Shown here piece by piece: positions 8,821-17,535 of a DNA stretch of 17,569 bases (its first letter is position 1; each line of letters begins with the position of its first letter). Position numbers and translations under genes: made by a program. Below the pieces are notes generated by a model, which was given only the letters and a program-made list of their open reading frames with translations, made no database searches and was not told the DNA's origin. Origin of the DNA: Mucidula mucida (Eukaryota; Basidiomycota; Agaricomycetes; Agaricales; Physalacriaceae); NCBI GenBank assembly GCA_015501055.1, contig JADNYV010000711.1:1-17569 (forward strand), written 5' to 3'.

Positions 8821-8899
8821 TTCCCTCTAGCCGACTTGAACGACTGACCTCGTCATAGATGCGTACTAGTGACGCGCTCTACCACTGAGCTAAGAGGGA
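8821..8899 (-). tRNA. tRNA-Thr (AGU anticodon) with a 7-nt intron
   Basis: The cloverleaf folds fully by eye. The acceptor stem TCCCTCT pairs with AGAGGGA; the D arm is GCTC-AGTGGTA-GAGC; the anticodon stem CGTCA pairs with TGACG; the loop reads CTAGTA then, after a 7-nt insert CGCATCT, A; the variable region is AGGTC; the T arm is AGTCG-TTCAAGT-CGGCT; the discriminator is A. Without the insert the tRNA is 72 nt. The insert sits between positions 37 and 38, the standard place for nuclear tRNA introns, and would be removed by the tRNA splicing endonuclease. The A box (TAGCTCAGTGG) and a B-box-like GTTCAAGTC are present. Its 3' end lies about 160 bp from the transposon. Confidence 0.92.
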
Positions 8900-9210
8900 T
8901 AATGCTTGGCGAGTTGCCTAAATCTTCAGGTAGCTTTCCATTACCTTCGTTGTGGCCAGCATAAAATGAACTCAAATCCAGGTGTGTCCACGGAAAGATA
9001 TACTGTGCTTGAATGTTAGGCAGAAGAGAAGATAGGCAATAGCACGCCAATGTGACGTAGAATAGTCACAGTGAGACTACCCAAGTATGGATGAGCAAGT
9101 GGCCTTGGCATTCCTGGTACTTACCTGATTCGCGAGAGTATGCTGATTGATGATGATCATAAGCGCACTGGAACGATGGTCATGCGTCACCGTAGTAAGT
9201 AAGCACTTAA
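8900..9210. other. Intergenic region upstream of the tRNA
   Basis: I see no gene, no clear repeat and no splice-linked open frame between the tRNA 5' end and the small inverted-repeat element. Confidence 0.5.
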
Positions 9211-9212
9211 TA

Positions 9213-9456
9213 CTGTAGCGTTTCAACCGTAACTTCACAGCCTGTGACCCATTATGGTCTGAAGTTACAGCGAACAGCTTCACAGACCCTTAAATTGCCT
9301 TTTTTGGACAGTTCCGCTTATAGCGGGACCTGAAATTTCCTTATTTGGAGGCTCGTGCCTGACCAAAGTGGTCCGTGACCCGTTATGATGTATATATAGC
9401 TTCACTTCAAAGACCCCCGTGACCCGTTATGTGAATTTGCGGTCGAAACACTACAG
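9213..9456. mobile_element. Small non-coding MITE with TA duplication
   Basis: The 29-base ends including TA (9211-9239, and 9458-9430 read in reverse) match at 25 positions: TACTGTAG-GTTTC-ACCG-AA-TTCACA with four differences. TA flanks both sides, consistent with a Tc1/mariner-type target duplication. The 244-bp body codes for nothing. It carries three copies of a GTGACCCGTTATG-like motif (9243-9257, 9375-9387, 9419-9431) and a small CCGCT/AGCGG hairpin near 9316. The transposase that would move it is not in the window, and family assignment beyond the TA target is inference. Confidence 0.75.
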
Positions 9457-9816
9457 TAGTCTTCTCCGTATTTCATGCGAGCGGCGAATCGCCTTGAACT
9501 TCCAAGCAACCCAATCTACGCGCCACAGTCCGAGTCGCATCGAATGACATGCATTAGCTCAGAAATTGAGCATATTGTTGATCGACTTGTTGTTGTGGAT
9601 CGACTCTCTTCATTCTTACCGTCACAGGCAACCCGAGTTATCAACTTTCATCAATGCACACGCGCCAGAATCGATTTTTGAGCTATTACCGGACCAGAAA
9701 ACAATTGACTTACTGCTTTTCATAAAGGTGTGACGGTCCTCAGTTATGCTTGCCCTTGCTGCTTAAGGCTTTCAAATTGCTGTGGTGCATCGCCGTGTCA
9801 CCCTGTCATCATCATC

Positions 9817-9868
9817 ATCAATTACTCGGCACAGACCTATGTAGATTGCCGGACGCTAGGCTACAGTA
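9817..9868 (+). repeat. Direct repeat copy 1 (52 bp, diverged)
   Basis: It matches 10685-10736 at 45 of 52 positions, including the unbroken block GCCGGACGCTAG. Weaker similarity (ATACTGT...TTTTT...CTA...TTCACC-like order) continues for about 35 bp downstream in both. Confidence 0.75.
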
Positions 9869-10684
9869 CGACACAAATGTACTGTACTTTTTCCTAACTA
9901 CCCTTTACTTCACCAACAAACCAATCTCGCAGGAAGACACCACGGCGCCTCCTGCGGTAGAGCTTGGAAGCTCAGCAAACGGAAAGACCAGGATCATGAC
10001 CCCTCAGACATAGATCCTGTCTCGGTGTGACACGGTATATTTCTCATGTCCATGGAACCGTACCGCTATGTGCTGTCTTTCTGTAAAAAATACTGCTCGA
10101 AGCTTGTGCCCAGTGGCATTTGCATCAAGCAAAGCATTTCTGTTTGAACGTGCTTGAAACGGCAGGGTCCGTTCGGAGTTTCAAAGTTGAGACCATGCCG
10201 GAGACGGCAATGCATTGTCCGAACCTTAATTTATTTTCATGGCAGCGCCTGCCCGCTCGACGGCGAATCAACAGCTCTCGGAAGGTTATTCTACGAGATT
10301 GGCAGGAAAGCACACAAAATCCTCATGTCAGACACGTCGACCATGGACACCACAGCCGCAAATTTGGCTAGGCTCGTCGCTCGACAATGAAGAAAGGATC
10401 TTCGACAAAGAATTGTCTTCGACGGACAAGCCACCACAAGCATCATATAGACACCGTGCATGTACTTTCCGCTGTGTTTTTGGTTTGGAATTTGCGCCGC
10501 TAGACGACTTTTTTTTTGTGATGGTGGTATCATCAAACCCATCTTTGAAATTTTCTGTCTCGAACGATTGAGGACAATAGCTCTCGGAGCCAGGTATGAC
10601 ATACGCCGTTCACATGCAGAGATAGGACAATGCCTCATCAATTCGACAGATATTTGTCTCCCGTCTATCCTAACGGCTCAATCA

Positions 10685-10736
10685 ATCAATTACACGGCAC
10701 GGACCTTTACAGATCGCCGGACGCTAGACTACAGTA
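10685..10736 (+). repeat. Direct repeat copy 2 (52 bp, diverged)
   Basis: Partner of 9817-9868 in the same orientation, 868 bp downstream and about 530 bp before the F-box start codon. The pair may be remains of a short tandem duplication, or two solo copies of an unidentified dispersed repeat. Confidence 0.75.
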
Positions 10737-11265
10737 TTGCACTACGATACTGTTTTTAATCTAGCTATCTATTCACCCTCATACATGAACCGACCCATAT
10801 TCAAAGAGCGACGCTTTGGATTGGATGTCTTCCTCTTTTCTTATATGATCTGCCCTCCCCGACGTGATAGACCATCATATCGCCGCCAGACGCCACCATG
10901 CCCTCGCATGCTCCAAGTATCTCGTTGGATAATAGAGCTTGTTTCATCGTCACTTCGACCACGTAATCGTACATGGGTCGACCGTGCTTATTGTTTTTTT
11001 GTTCTACATAGACAATGCTAACAAAAAGGCAACAGGCTTTCGTTCCTTTCTACCTTCCCCTCGACTCTTGGACCACAGAAATGTTGTGTCAAAGACCTGG
11101 GATGGTGTGGCCCATTTGAGACGGACCAGACTTCCTATCATTTTCCCACGAAGACAAAAGCTGTAGAAGGCCAAGGCATCTTGCGTCCTGCCTTCGTGCA
11201 CCCATCACCGCCACGACAATCCTCCCAATCTTGGAGCTGTCGCATCCCAGTCGGTCCACCTTGCT

Positions 11266-12888
11266 ATGTCGCGACTATTCCTCTCCATAGCCAGCATGTT
11301 GCGTCGCCAGCTCGTCGCTGCCCCCGCCGAGGACATGAATCATCAGCAGGATTCCTCGTGTCTTGCTCTGTTCCCAGTCGGCAGCGTGTCCATCGACGGT
11401 CTGCCTACCGAGGTCCTGCAGATGATTTTCAGCAACTTGCCCGCGGTGACCTACGTCTTTTATGCGGGACCGAGCTTCTGGCCTAGGAAAAAGGGCCCGC
11501 CAATCCTTGGAATGCCGGCCCACGTATGTCATCGATGGAGGACAATCATGAACACTGTTCCATTTGCTCTACGGCTGGTCATCGGAAACGTTGACGCTGG
11601 GACGGCGGCAATCCTTCCACTAACGGGAAATCTCGAATGCCTCTTGAAGGAACGGGATAGAGCGCCATTCGACCTCAACCTCGAGACGAGGGGCCTGCGG
11701 ATTCCACGCGTTCAGAGCACAGCCTTGCCAGCACCCCTCCAGCTTATTCTTCGCCTGCTGTTTGAGCGTTCACTTCAGTGGCGTTCGCTTACGTTCGACC
11801 GCATTGCCTATTGGGATATCCTTCGTTATATTATGGACGAGCCTCTTCGTCTTCCTCGACTCGAGAATATCCACCTCGATTTCGGCGATGCTGTAGATCC
11901 TGTGAAACACATATCTTCTGTACACGCTTTTGGGGCGGCGCCGAGGCTGCGCACCGCTCATGTGGCGGTTTACGCTTCCGGCCTCCTACTTGATTTGCCT
12001 TGGGATCAATTGACTCATCTCACAATCAAATTCAACAACATGCCGCATGATGTTCAATTGCCGCCATCTCTATATCGTATCCTTCGCCTGTCAACGCAGT
12101 TAACCCATCTGAAACTCCTGCCCGATTTCCATAGCGCAATAGACCAGTCGCAGCAATCCTCCCACATTGAATACACGATTCCGTCTTCCGTTCGGCATCT
12201 CACAGTTGGGCGTGCAACACTTCTGAACATCCTCATCAGTCCCTCAGTGACGACACTGCAAGTGACACCTCTTGGACCGCCCAGAAAGCCCCCTCTGTCG
12301 ATGTCTCTTGCTCCCATTCTCAACTATATCCGCCGCTCTAGATGTGATGCGCTTAGTCGTCTTGTGATCCATGGCATTCTTTCCCAGGACTCCGGACGAC
12401 ACCTTCGTGAGCTCTTCCACGAAGCGCCACAACTCAGCGAGCTTGAGCTGATGTTTACACCTTTGCCGGGGGCCATTCACTACGAGATTTTTGAGATTCT
12501 TGATTCCTTCTCTTTGCTGAGTCTTACCAGCATCGTTCTCAGAACTTCTAGTGACTTTGACGTGTCCTTTCACTCGCGCAGGAGCAAAATGGATCTCGAT
12601 GATTCCTTCCAGGGCCACGAACGCGACAAGGTCCTTCATGACTTTACTGAATCTATCTTGATGGATGTCTCTGTGTTTATCGAACGTTGTCGGCAAACTA
12701 CAATTCGAAGCCGTGGAATTTCGCGATTGAGATCTATCCAGGTGCATGTCGGGGTGCAATTGTCTTGTTACGAATGGCACGTTTTGTCCACTCTTGACTT
12801 GGGCGATACGGAGGCGTTTCGCTCGCTGGAACGCTTCGCTGAGCATCCGTGTACTCCAAAGCTGAAATTGGTGGTGCATTGTAAGTGA
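11266..12888 (+). CDS. F-box protein with LRR-like C-terminal region, 540 aa
   Basis: The protein likely acts as a substrate receptor of an SCF (Skp1-cullin-F-box) ubiquitin ligase. The F-box lies at about residues 42-100: SIDGLPTEVLQMIFSNLP, then a short insert typical of mushroom F-box proteins, then HVCHRWRTIMNTVP. The rest is rich in Leu at regular intervals (LRTAHVAVY, LTHLTIKFNNMP, LTHLKLLPDF, LSELELMF), consistent with degenerate leucine-rich repeats. The gene is a single exon, usual for this family. The first ATG is used; an in-frame ATG ten codons later, before the conserved part, is also possible. The last codons read His-Cys-Lys-stop, and a GTAAGT donor consensus overlaps the end; splicing it to the nearest CAG (12941) would give an immediate stop, so the product hardly changes. 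The substrate is unknown; such genes form large, fast-evolving families in Agaricomycetes. Confidence 0.85.
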   Translation: MSRLFLSIASMLRRQLVAAPAEDMNHQQDSSCLALFPVGSVSIDGLPTEVLQMIFSNLPAVTYVFYAGPSFWPRKKGPPILGMPAHVCHRWRTIMNTVPFALRLVIGNVDAGTAAILPLTGNLECLLKERDRAPFDLNLETRGLRIPRVQSTALPAPLQLILRLLFERSLQWRSLTFDRIAYWDILRYIMDEPLRLPRLENIHLDFGDAVDPVKHISSVHAFGAAPRLRTAHVAVYASGLLLDLPWDQLTHLTIKFNNMPHDVQLPPSLYRILRLSTQLTHLKLLPDFHSAIDQSQQSSHIEYTIPSSVRHLTVGRATLLNILISPSVTTLQVTPLGPPRKPPLSMSLAPILNYIRRSRCDALSRLVIHGILSQDSGRHLRELFHEAPQLSELELMFTPLPGAIHYEIFEILDSFSLLSLTSIVLRTSSDFDVSFHSRRSKMDLDDSFQGHERDKVLHDFTESILMDVSVFIERCRQTTIRSRGISRLRSIQVHVGVQLSCYEWHVLSTLDLGDTEAFRSLERFAEHPCTPKLKLVVHCK

Positions 12889-13270
12889 ATTCCTACGGCA
12901 TGAGAGCCTGATAAGATAAGCCTATGGCTCTGTTTGCCAGAGGAGGAATGAACTGGAATAAGAATAGGAAAGGCTGTCTGTGAAGGAAAACCAAGAACTT
13001 AGTTCTTGGGTGTTGTCGAAGGCTCGGTGTGGGCCGGCTCGCCATGAGGTTGGAAAACGGTCACATTGAGGACATTCGAGGGAAACCTCCATGGGAGCAG
13101 GGTGTGGCGAGGATGCCACCTGTAAAGGACCAAACCGAGACTTGAACGTCGGTGAAGGGGGAAGGAACCCGGAGGGAAACGAACCAATTTCCCCCCAACG
13201 CTGAATGGGAGTAGCTGGGGATGGAGGGGGGAAAAAACACTGGAATGACGAGGAGGAGTGCGGGAGATGG
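12889..13270. other. F-box 3' flank up to the retroelement
   Basis: No gene is supported here. It contains a perfect 19-base palindrome (12991-13009) and a purine-rich tract around 13200-13260. The final five bases, GATGG, adjoin the LTR and would be the target duplication if the retroelement inserted here. Confidence 0.45.
12991..13009. repeat. 19-base perfect palindrome
   Basis: CCAAGAACT-T-AGTTCTTGG, nine bases either side of one central T, about 100 bp after the F-box stop codon. It could be a dimeric protein-binding site or a transcript 3' end structure; no supporting context is visible. Confidence 0.7.
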
Positions 13271-13790
13271 TGTTAGCGACTGACTAAGCCACGAGACTCA
13301 ACCAGGTACCACAGCAAGAACTAAGGAAGAAAATGTTCGCGTTCGTAAGACTAGGCTAGGCCAGGTGTATAAACGAGATCGGAACTAAAGTACAATGATA
13401 CTACACTACTGCTTATATACTAGTAAGTCTGTGTTTGGACTCCTTGTCCATACGCGTTTCCACTAGGGATGCTCCACGCCCTTGACCCAGTGTTGTATGC
13501 TACTAGTCCGTGAAACCATTAAATACGAGTGGTAACTGCATGTAAGTAATAATACTGAAATGTGTGCTACGAGTGTCGGCGGTGTGTATACAATAGGGAG
13601 TCCATGAGGTATCGGCATGTATGATGTCATCCATGTGTTGGGCGTGTGTCCGACATGAGTACGGCTTCGGTAATGAAAAGGGTATGATCGGTGACGAAAC
13701 AGATGATGAAACAGTCCGTTGGTTGATAAGACAAGGCCCCGATAAGATATGATAAGATGTGAAAATGTGAAAATATGGCGATTCATAACA
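13271..13790 (-). repeat. Long terminal repeat of the left copy (520 bp)
   Basis: Read on the minus strand it starts TGTTATGAATCGCC directly after the polypurine tract and ends GTCGCTAACA, giving the TGTTA...TAACA termini expected of an LTR. A TATATAA box lies about 100 bp upstream of the outer end on that strand. The outer boundary rests on the terminal inverted bases only, because the second full LTR is outside the window. Confidence 0.7.
13413..13419 (-). promoter_or_regulatory. LTR TATA box (TATATAA)
   Basis: Minus-strand TATATAAGCAG within the LTR, placed so that transcription would start some 30 bp later and run out of the LTR toward the F-box gene. In a 3' LTR this could drive antisense or read-through transcription; activity is not shown. 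Confidence 0.4.
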
Positions 13791-15547
13791 TCACCCCCTC
13801 CTTAAGGCGCAAGTTCCATTCTGCGCCAGAGTCGCTCCATGAGGGCTGCAGAGGGTAGCGTGACGTCAGGGGTTCGGTATCGGCGGTGGCATGGGTTGGA
13901 ATAAATGGATGGAAATTGCGACATGGGAACTTCAATGCGGGCAAGCGCGGGTGGCTTCGGCTTGTTCGGATATTGTTGGTGGAAATCGCTGATAGCTTCG
14001 TCAGCATTTTTGAGATTGCATGCCGGTTCCCATGTCTGCTCGTGTGTGCCATAACCCTTCCAGTGAACCTTGTATTGGAAACCCCCCGGTACTTTCGGGA
14101 ATTAACCACTTTCTCAACCTCCCATTCCGGTTCGGCTCCTTCCAGCACAGGTGGTGGACGCGTGTCTCGGGGTTGTGTCGGAAATTGGGGCTCGTGGTAA
14201 GGCGTCAACAGGGCCTCATTGAACACGGGATGGATGCTTTTCCACGTGTGAGGAATCTGGAGCTTGTAAGAGCTCGTCCCGACTTTCTTGATCACTTTGA
14301 ACGGCCCGAAGCGTTTGTCATCGAGCTTCTTCATTGGTCGATCCGTGCTGAGATTTGTCCCTTCAGCCATACTTTGTCGCCTTCCTTGTACTCCACTGCC
14401 TCTGTCCGTTTCCTGTCATAAAACCGTTTTATATCCTCTTTGGCCATCTTCAATGCCGACCCCACTTTGTCCCATGTTTTCCTCATGCCGTCGGCAAACT
14501 CCTGCGCAGTCTCATTTCTCGATGCCGTTTTCGGGGCGGTGCCTTTGTAGGGGTGTCTGCCCATGTCTGCAAAGAACGGAGTGACTTTGTTGCCGAGTGT
14601 ACCCGATCATTGTAAACAAATTCGGCAGAGGGTAGCCATTCGTGCAGTCGTTCTGATGGTAGTTGACGAATAACCGTAAGAAATGTTCTATCTCTTGGTT
14701 CAGCCGTTCCGTCTGCCCATTTGCCTGTGGATGATACGCCGTTGTAAAGTTTCCTTGTATGCCAACAACCGGTACAACTCCTTCATAAAACGCGAGTGGT
14801 ATTGTGGACCGCGATCATGTATCATCTGGCGTGGCATCCCATGTATGGGGAAAATGCGATCTCGGTAGATGCGGGCCATGCCTTCTGACGTCAGAGTGGT
14901 GTGTGTCGGTATGATGCGTAATCGCTTTGTGAAATGGTCCACAAACGTGCTGATCGGTTGTATCCTCCGATTCCGGCAGTCTCCAATCATGTCCGTCCCT
15001 ACTATTCCCATGGCTCGCTTGGCACATCAATAGGATGAAGAGGTGCAGCCGGCTTCGTGCGATGTGACTTGGTGACCTGGCATTTTTGACACCCTTCCAC
15101 GTATTCCCGGACGTCTGGGCTGATTCCTGGCCACCAATAGGTGCGTGTGATCAGCTCGAGGGTCTTGTATCGTCCGGGATGCCCTGCAAGCTGTGCGTCA
15201 TGGTGCATTCCAATAACTTTTCCCCGCAATTCCTTGTCCTTCGGTATGTAAATACGATCTTCCACATAATAAGTCCATTTTCCTTCTCTTCCCATCCTTT
15301 TTCTTTGTTTTCTAATGCTTTTTGTATGTATCTGTCTTTGTTTCCTTTTCTTTGTTTGATTTTGTTAAGTAATTCGTCCTCCGGTGTAGCTACCGTTGTA
15401 AAGAGAATTGAATTTGTGATATAAAAAACTCCGGTTGAGCAAAACAATGTTTTTGTTATCTTTTTCCCCCTTCTCAAGGCCTGTCATCCTTGACAAGGCA
15501 TCAGCTTTCCCATGTCTTGCCGGCTTGTGAATCATCTGTATGTCATA
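13783..15547 (-). pseudogene. Left Ty3/gypsy pol fragment: RNase H end, integrase, chromodomain
   Basis: Minus strand, in order: the end of RNase H (YDIQMIHKP then GKADALSRM); the integrase zinc-binding module with MHH...GHPGRYKTLE and CQKC (15295-15002), whose His/Cys ligands are intact; the catalytic core with TDMIG (first Asp), FVDHFTKRL and HDRGPQY (second Asp); the third-acid region (TERLNQEIEHF) off frame; the integrase C-terminus (KRFGPFKVIKKVGTSSYKL, PVFNEALLTPYH); and a chromodomain start (EWEVEKVVNSRKYRG) that breaks at a G-run. Function in a live element: insertion of cDNA, with the chromodomain guiding site choice. Many single-base deletions split the frame into at least four parts. 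It is dead as coding sequence. Confidence 0.9.
13791..13803 (-). other. Polypurine tract of the left copy
   Basis: Minus-strand AAGGAGGGGGTGA sits directly before the LTR start TGTTATG. It is the priming site for plus-strand DNA synthesis in LTR elements. Confidence 0.75.
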
Positions 15548-15767
15548 TCCGCCTTAACTCCGTAACCCCCCGATCATGCGCCTAAGAACCCTCCAGTACT
15601 TCCGGATAGCCACAGACAGTTCTGAATTGGGGACATGGTCACGGCGAAGATGGGTTACTGGAGTTTAGCGGAAAATGACATACCGATTGGCCTGATGCCA
15701 TAAGCCAGTGCAAGCTAACTGAAATGGATATAAACTAGTTTAAGAAGTTGATGGACGGATTACGGAG
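15548..15767. other. Spacer between the inverted arms (220 bp)
   Basis: Not a continuation of the clean inverted repeat. Its edges keep weak inverted likeness: GGTTACGGAG read leftward against GGATTACGGAG read rightward. A third related block, GGGTTACTGGAGTTTAGCGG followed by AAAATGACATACC, lies near 15650-15690. It may be eroded RNase H sequence. No intact coding sequence. Confidence 0.5.
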
Positions 15768-17535
15768 TATGACATACAGATGATTCAAAGCCGGCAAGAC
15801 GATGGGGAAAGCTGATGCCTTGTCAAGGATGACAGGCCTTGAGAAGGGGGAAAAAGATAACAAAACTTGTTTTGCTCAACCGGAGTTTTTTATATCACAA
15901 ATTCAATTTCTTTACTACGTAGATACACCGGAGGACGAATTACTTAACAAAATCAAACAAAGAAAAGGAAACAAAGACAGATACGTACAAAAAGCATTAG
16001 AAAACAAAGAAAAAGGATGGGAAGAGAAGGAAAATGGACTTATTATGTGGAAAGGATCGTATTTACATACCGAAGGACAAGGAATTGCGGGGAAGAGTTA
16101 TTGGAATGCACCATGAGCACAGCTTGCAGGGCATCCCGGACGATACAAGACCCTCGAGCTGATCACACGCACCTATTGGTGGCCAGGAATCAGCCGAGAC
16201 GTCCGGGAATACGTGGAAGGGTGTCAAAAATGCCAGGTCACCAAGTCACATCGCACGAAGCCGGCTGCACCTCTTCATCCTATTGATGTGCCAAGCGAGC
16301 CATGGGAGATAGTAGGGACGGACATGATTGGAGAGCTGCCGGAATCGGGAGGATACAACCGATCAGCACGTTTGTGGACCATTTCACAAAGCGATTACGC
16401 ATCATACCGACACACACCACTCTGACGTCAGAAGGCATGGCCCGCATCTACCGAGATCGCATTTTCCCCATACATGGGATGCCACGCAGATGATACATGA
16501 TCGCGGTCCACAATACCACTCGCGTTTTATGAAGGAGTTGTACCGGTTGTTGGGCATACAAGGAAACTTTACAACGGCGTATCATCCACAGGCAAATGGG
16601 CAGACGGAACGGCTGAACCAAGAGATAGAACATTTCTTACGGTTATTCGTCAACTACCATCAGAACGACTGGCACGAATGGCTACCCTCTGCCGAATTTG
16701 TTTACAATGATCGGGTACACTCGGCAACTAAAGTCACTCCGTTCTTTGCAGACATGGGCAGACACCCCTACAAAGGCACCGCCCCGAAAACGGCATCGAG
16801 AAATGAGACTGCGCAGGAGTTTGCCGACGGCATGAGGAAAACATGGGACAAGTGGGGTCGGCATTGAAGATGGCCAAAGAGGATATAAAACGGTTTTATG
16901 ACAGGAAACGGACAGAGGCAGTGGAGTACAAGGAAGGCGACAAAGTATGGCTAGAAGGGACAAATCTCAGCACGGATCGACCAATGAAGAAGCTCGATGA
17001 CAAACGCTTCGGGCCGTTCAAAGTGATCAAGAAAGTCGGGACGAGCTCTTACAAGCTCCAGATTCCTCACACGTGGAAAAGCATCCATCCCGTGTTCAAT
17101 GAGGCCCTGTTGACGCCTTACCACGAGCCCCAATTTCCGACACAACCCCGAGACACGCGTCCACCACCTGTGCTGGAAGGAGCCGAACCGGAATGGGAGG
17201 TTGAGAAAGTGGTTAATTCCCGAAAGTACCGGGGGGTTTTCAATACAAGGTTCACTGGAAGGGTTATGGCACACACGAGCAGACATGGGAACCGGCATGC
17301 AATCTCAAAAATGCTGACGAAGCTATCAGCGATTTCCACCAACAATATCCGAACAAGCCGAAGCCACTCGCGCTTGCCCGCATTGAAGTTCCCATGTCGC
17401 AATTTCCATCACATCTATTCCGACCCATGCCACCGCCATACCGAACCCTTGACGTCACGCTACCCTCTGCAGCCCTCATGGAGCGACTCTGGCGCAGAAT
17501 GGAACTTGCGCCTTAAGGAGGGGGTGATGTTATGA
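15768..17535 (+). pseudogene. Right Ty3/gypsy pol fragment: RNase H end, integrase, chromodomain
   Basis: Same order as the left arm, on the plus strand: GKADALSRM (about 15803-15829), the zinc module (its His part frameshifted; EGCQKCQ kept), TDMIG, then HDRGPQYHSRF and YHPQANGQTERLNQEIEH, which keep the second Asp and the catalytic Glu in one frame at 16328-16867. The integrase C-terminus and chromodomain start follow at 16843-17535, with GPFKVIKKVGTSSYKL and EWEVEKVVNSRKYRG. Breaks include a lost base before HDRG, a lost base near 16857, and two frameshifts shared with the left arm (near 16360 and in the G-run near 17231). The frame after the G-run is open to the polypurine tract but no longer encodes chromodomain sequence. 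Non-functional. Confidence 0.9.
17515..17527 (+). other. Polypurine tract of the right copy
   Basis: AAGGAGGGGGTGA directly precedes the LTR start, identical to the left copy. Confidence 0.75.

Larger units (their letters stand above)
9459..11265. other. Long intergenic region with no supported gene
   Basis: Several open frames of 60-110 codons occur on both strands, but none shows a recognisable domain, biased composition or a convincing multi-exon extension. The region contains a diverged direct repeat (9817-9868 and 10685-10736). Its last few hundred bases should contain the promoter and 5' leader of the F-box gene. A degenerate F-box gene remnant is possible but I cannot show it. Confidence 0.5.
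13749..15547 (-). repeat. Left arm of the large inverted repeat (part with its partner in view)
   Basis: The reverse complement of 15768-17569, with scattered single-base indels and a smaller number of substitutions. The left copy continues to 13271 through its LTR, whose partner is off the window. Confidence 0.9.

Noticed and set aside
9475..9681. 68-codon open frame after the MITE
   Set aside because: No domain, no splice-linked extension, length expected by chance.
10120..10641. Overlapping 60-116 codon frames on both strands
   Set aside because: No recognisable domain; they overlap each other on both strands and none extends through plausible introns. An F-box remnant was considered but not supported.
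14020..14421. Plus-strand frames across the left arm, and minus-strand frames across the right arm
   Set aside because: They are antisense to the integrase and chromodomain sequence and repeat identically in both arms as mirror shadows.
15151..15477. 108-codon minus-strand Lys/Glu-rich frame as an independent gene
   Set aside because: It is the linker between RNase H and the integrase zinc module in the left pol fragment, read partly out of frame.
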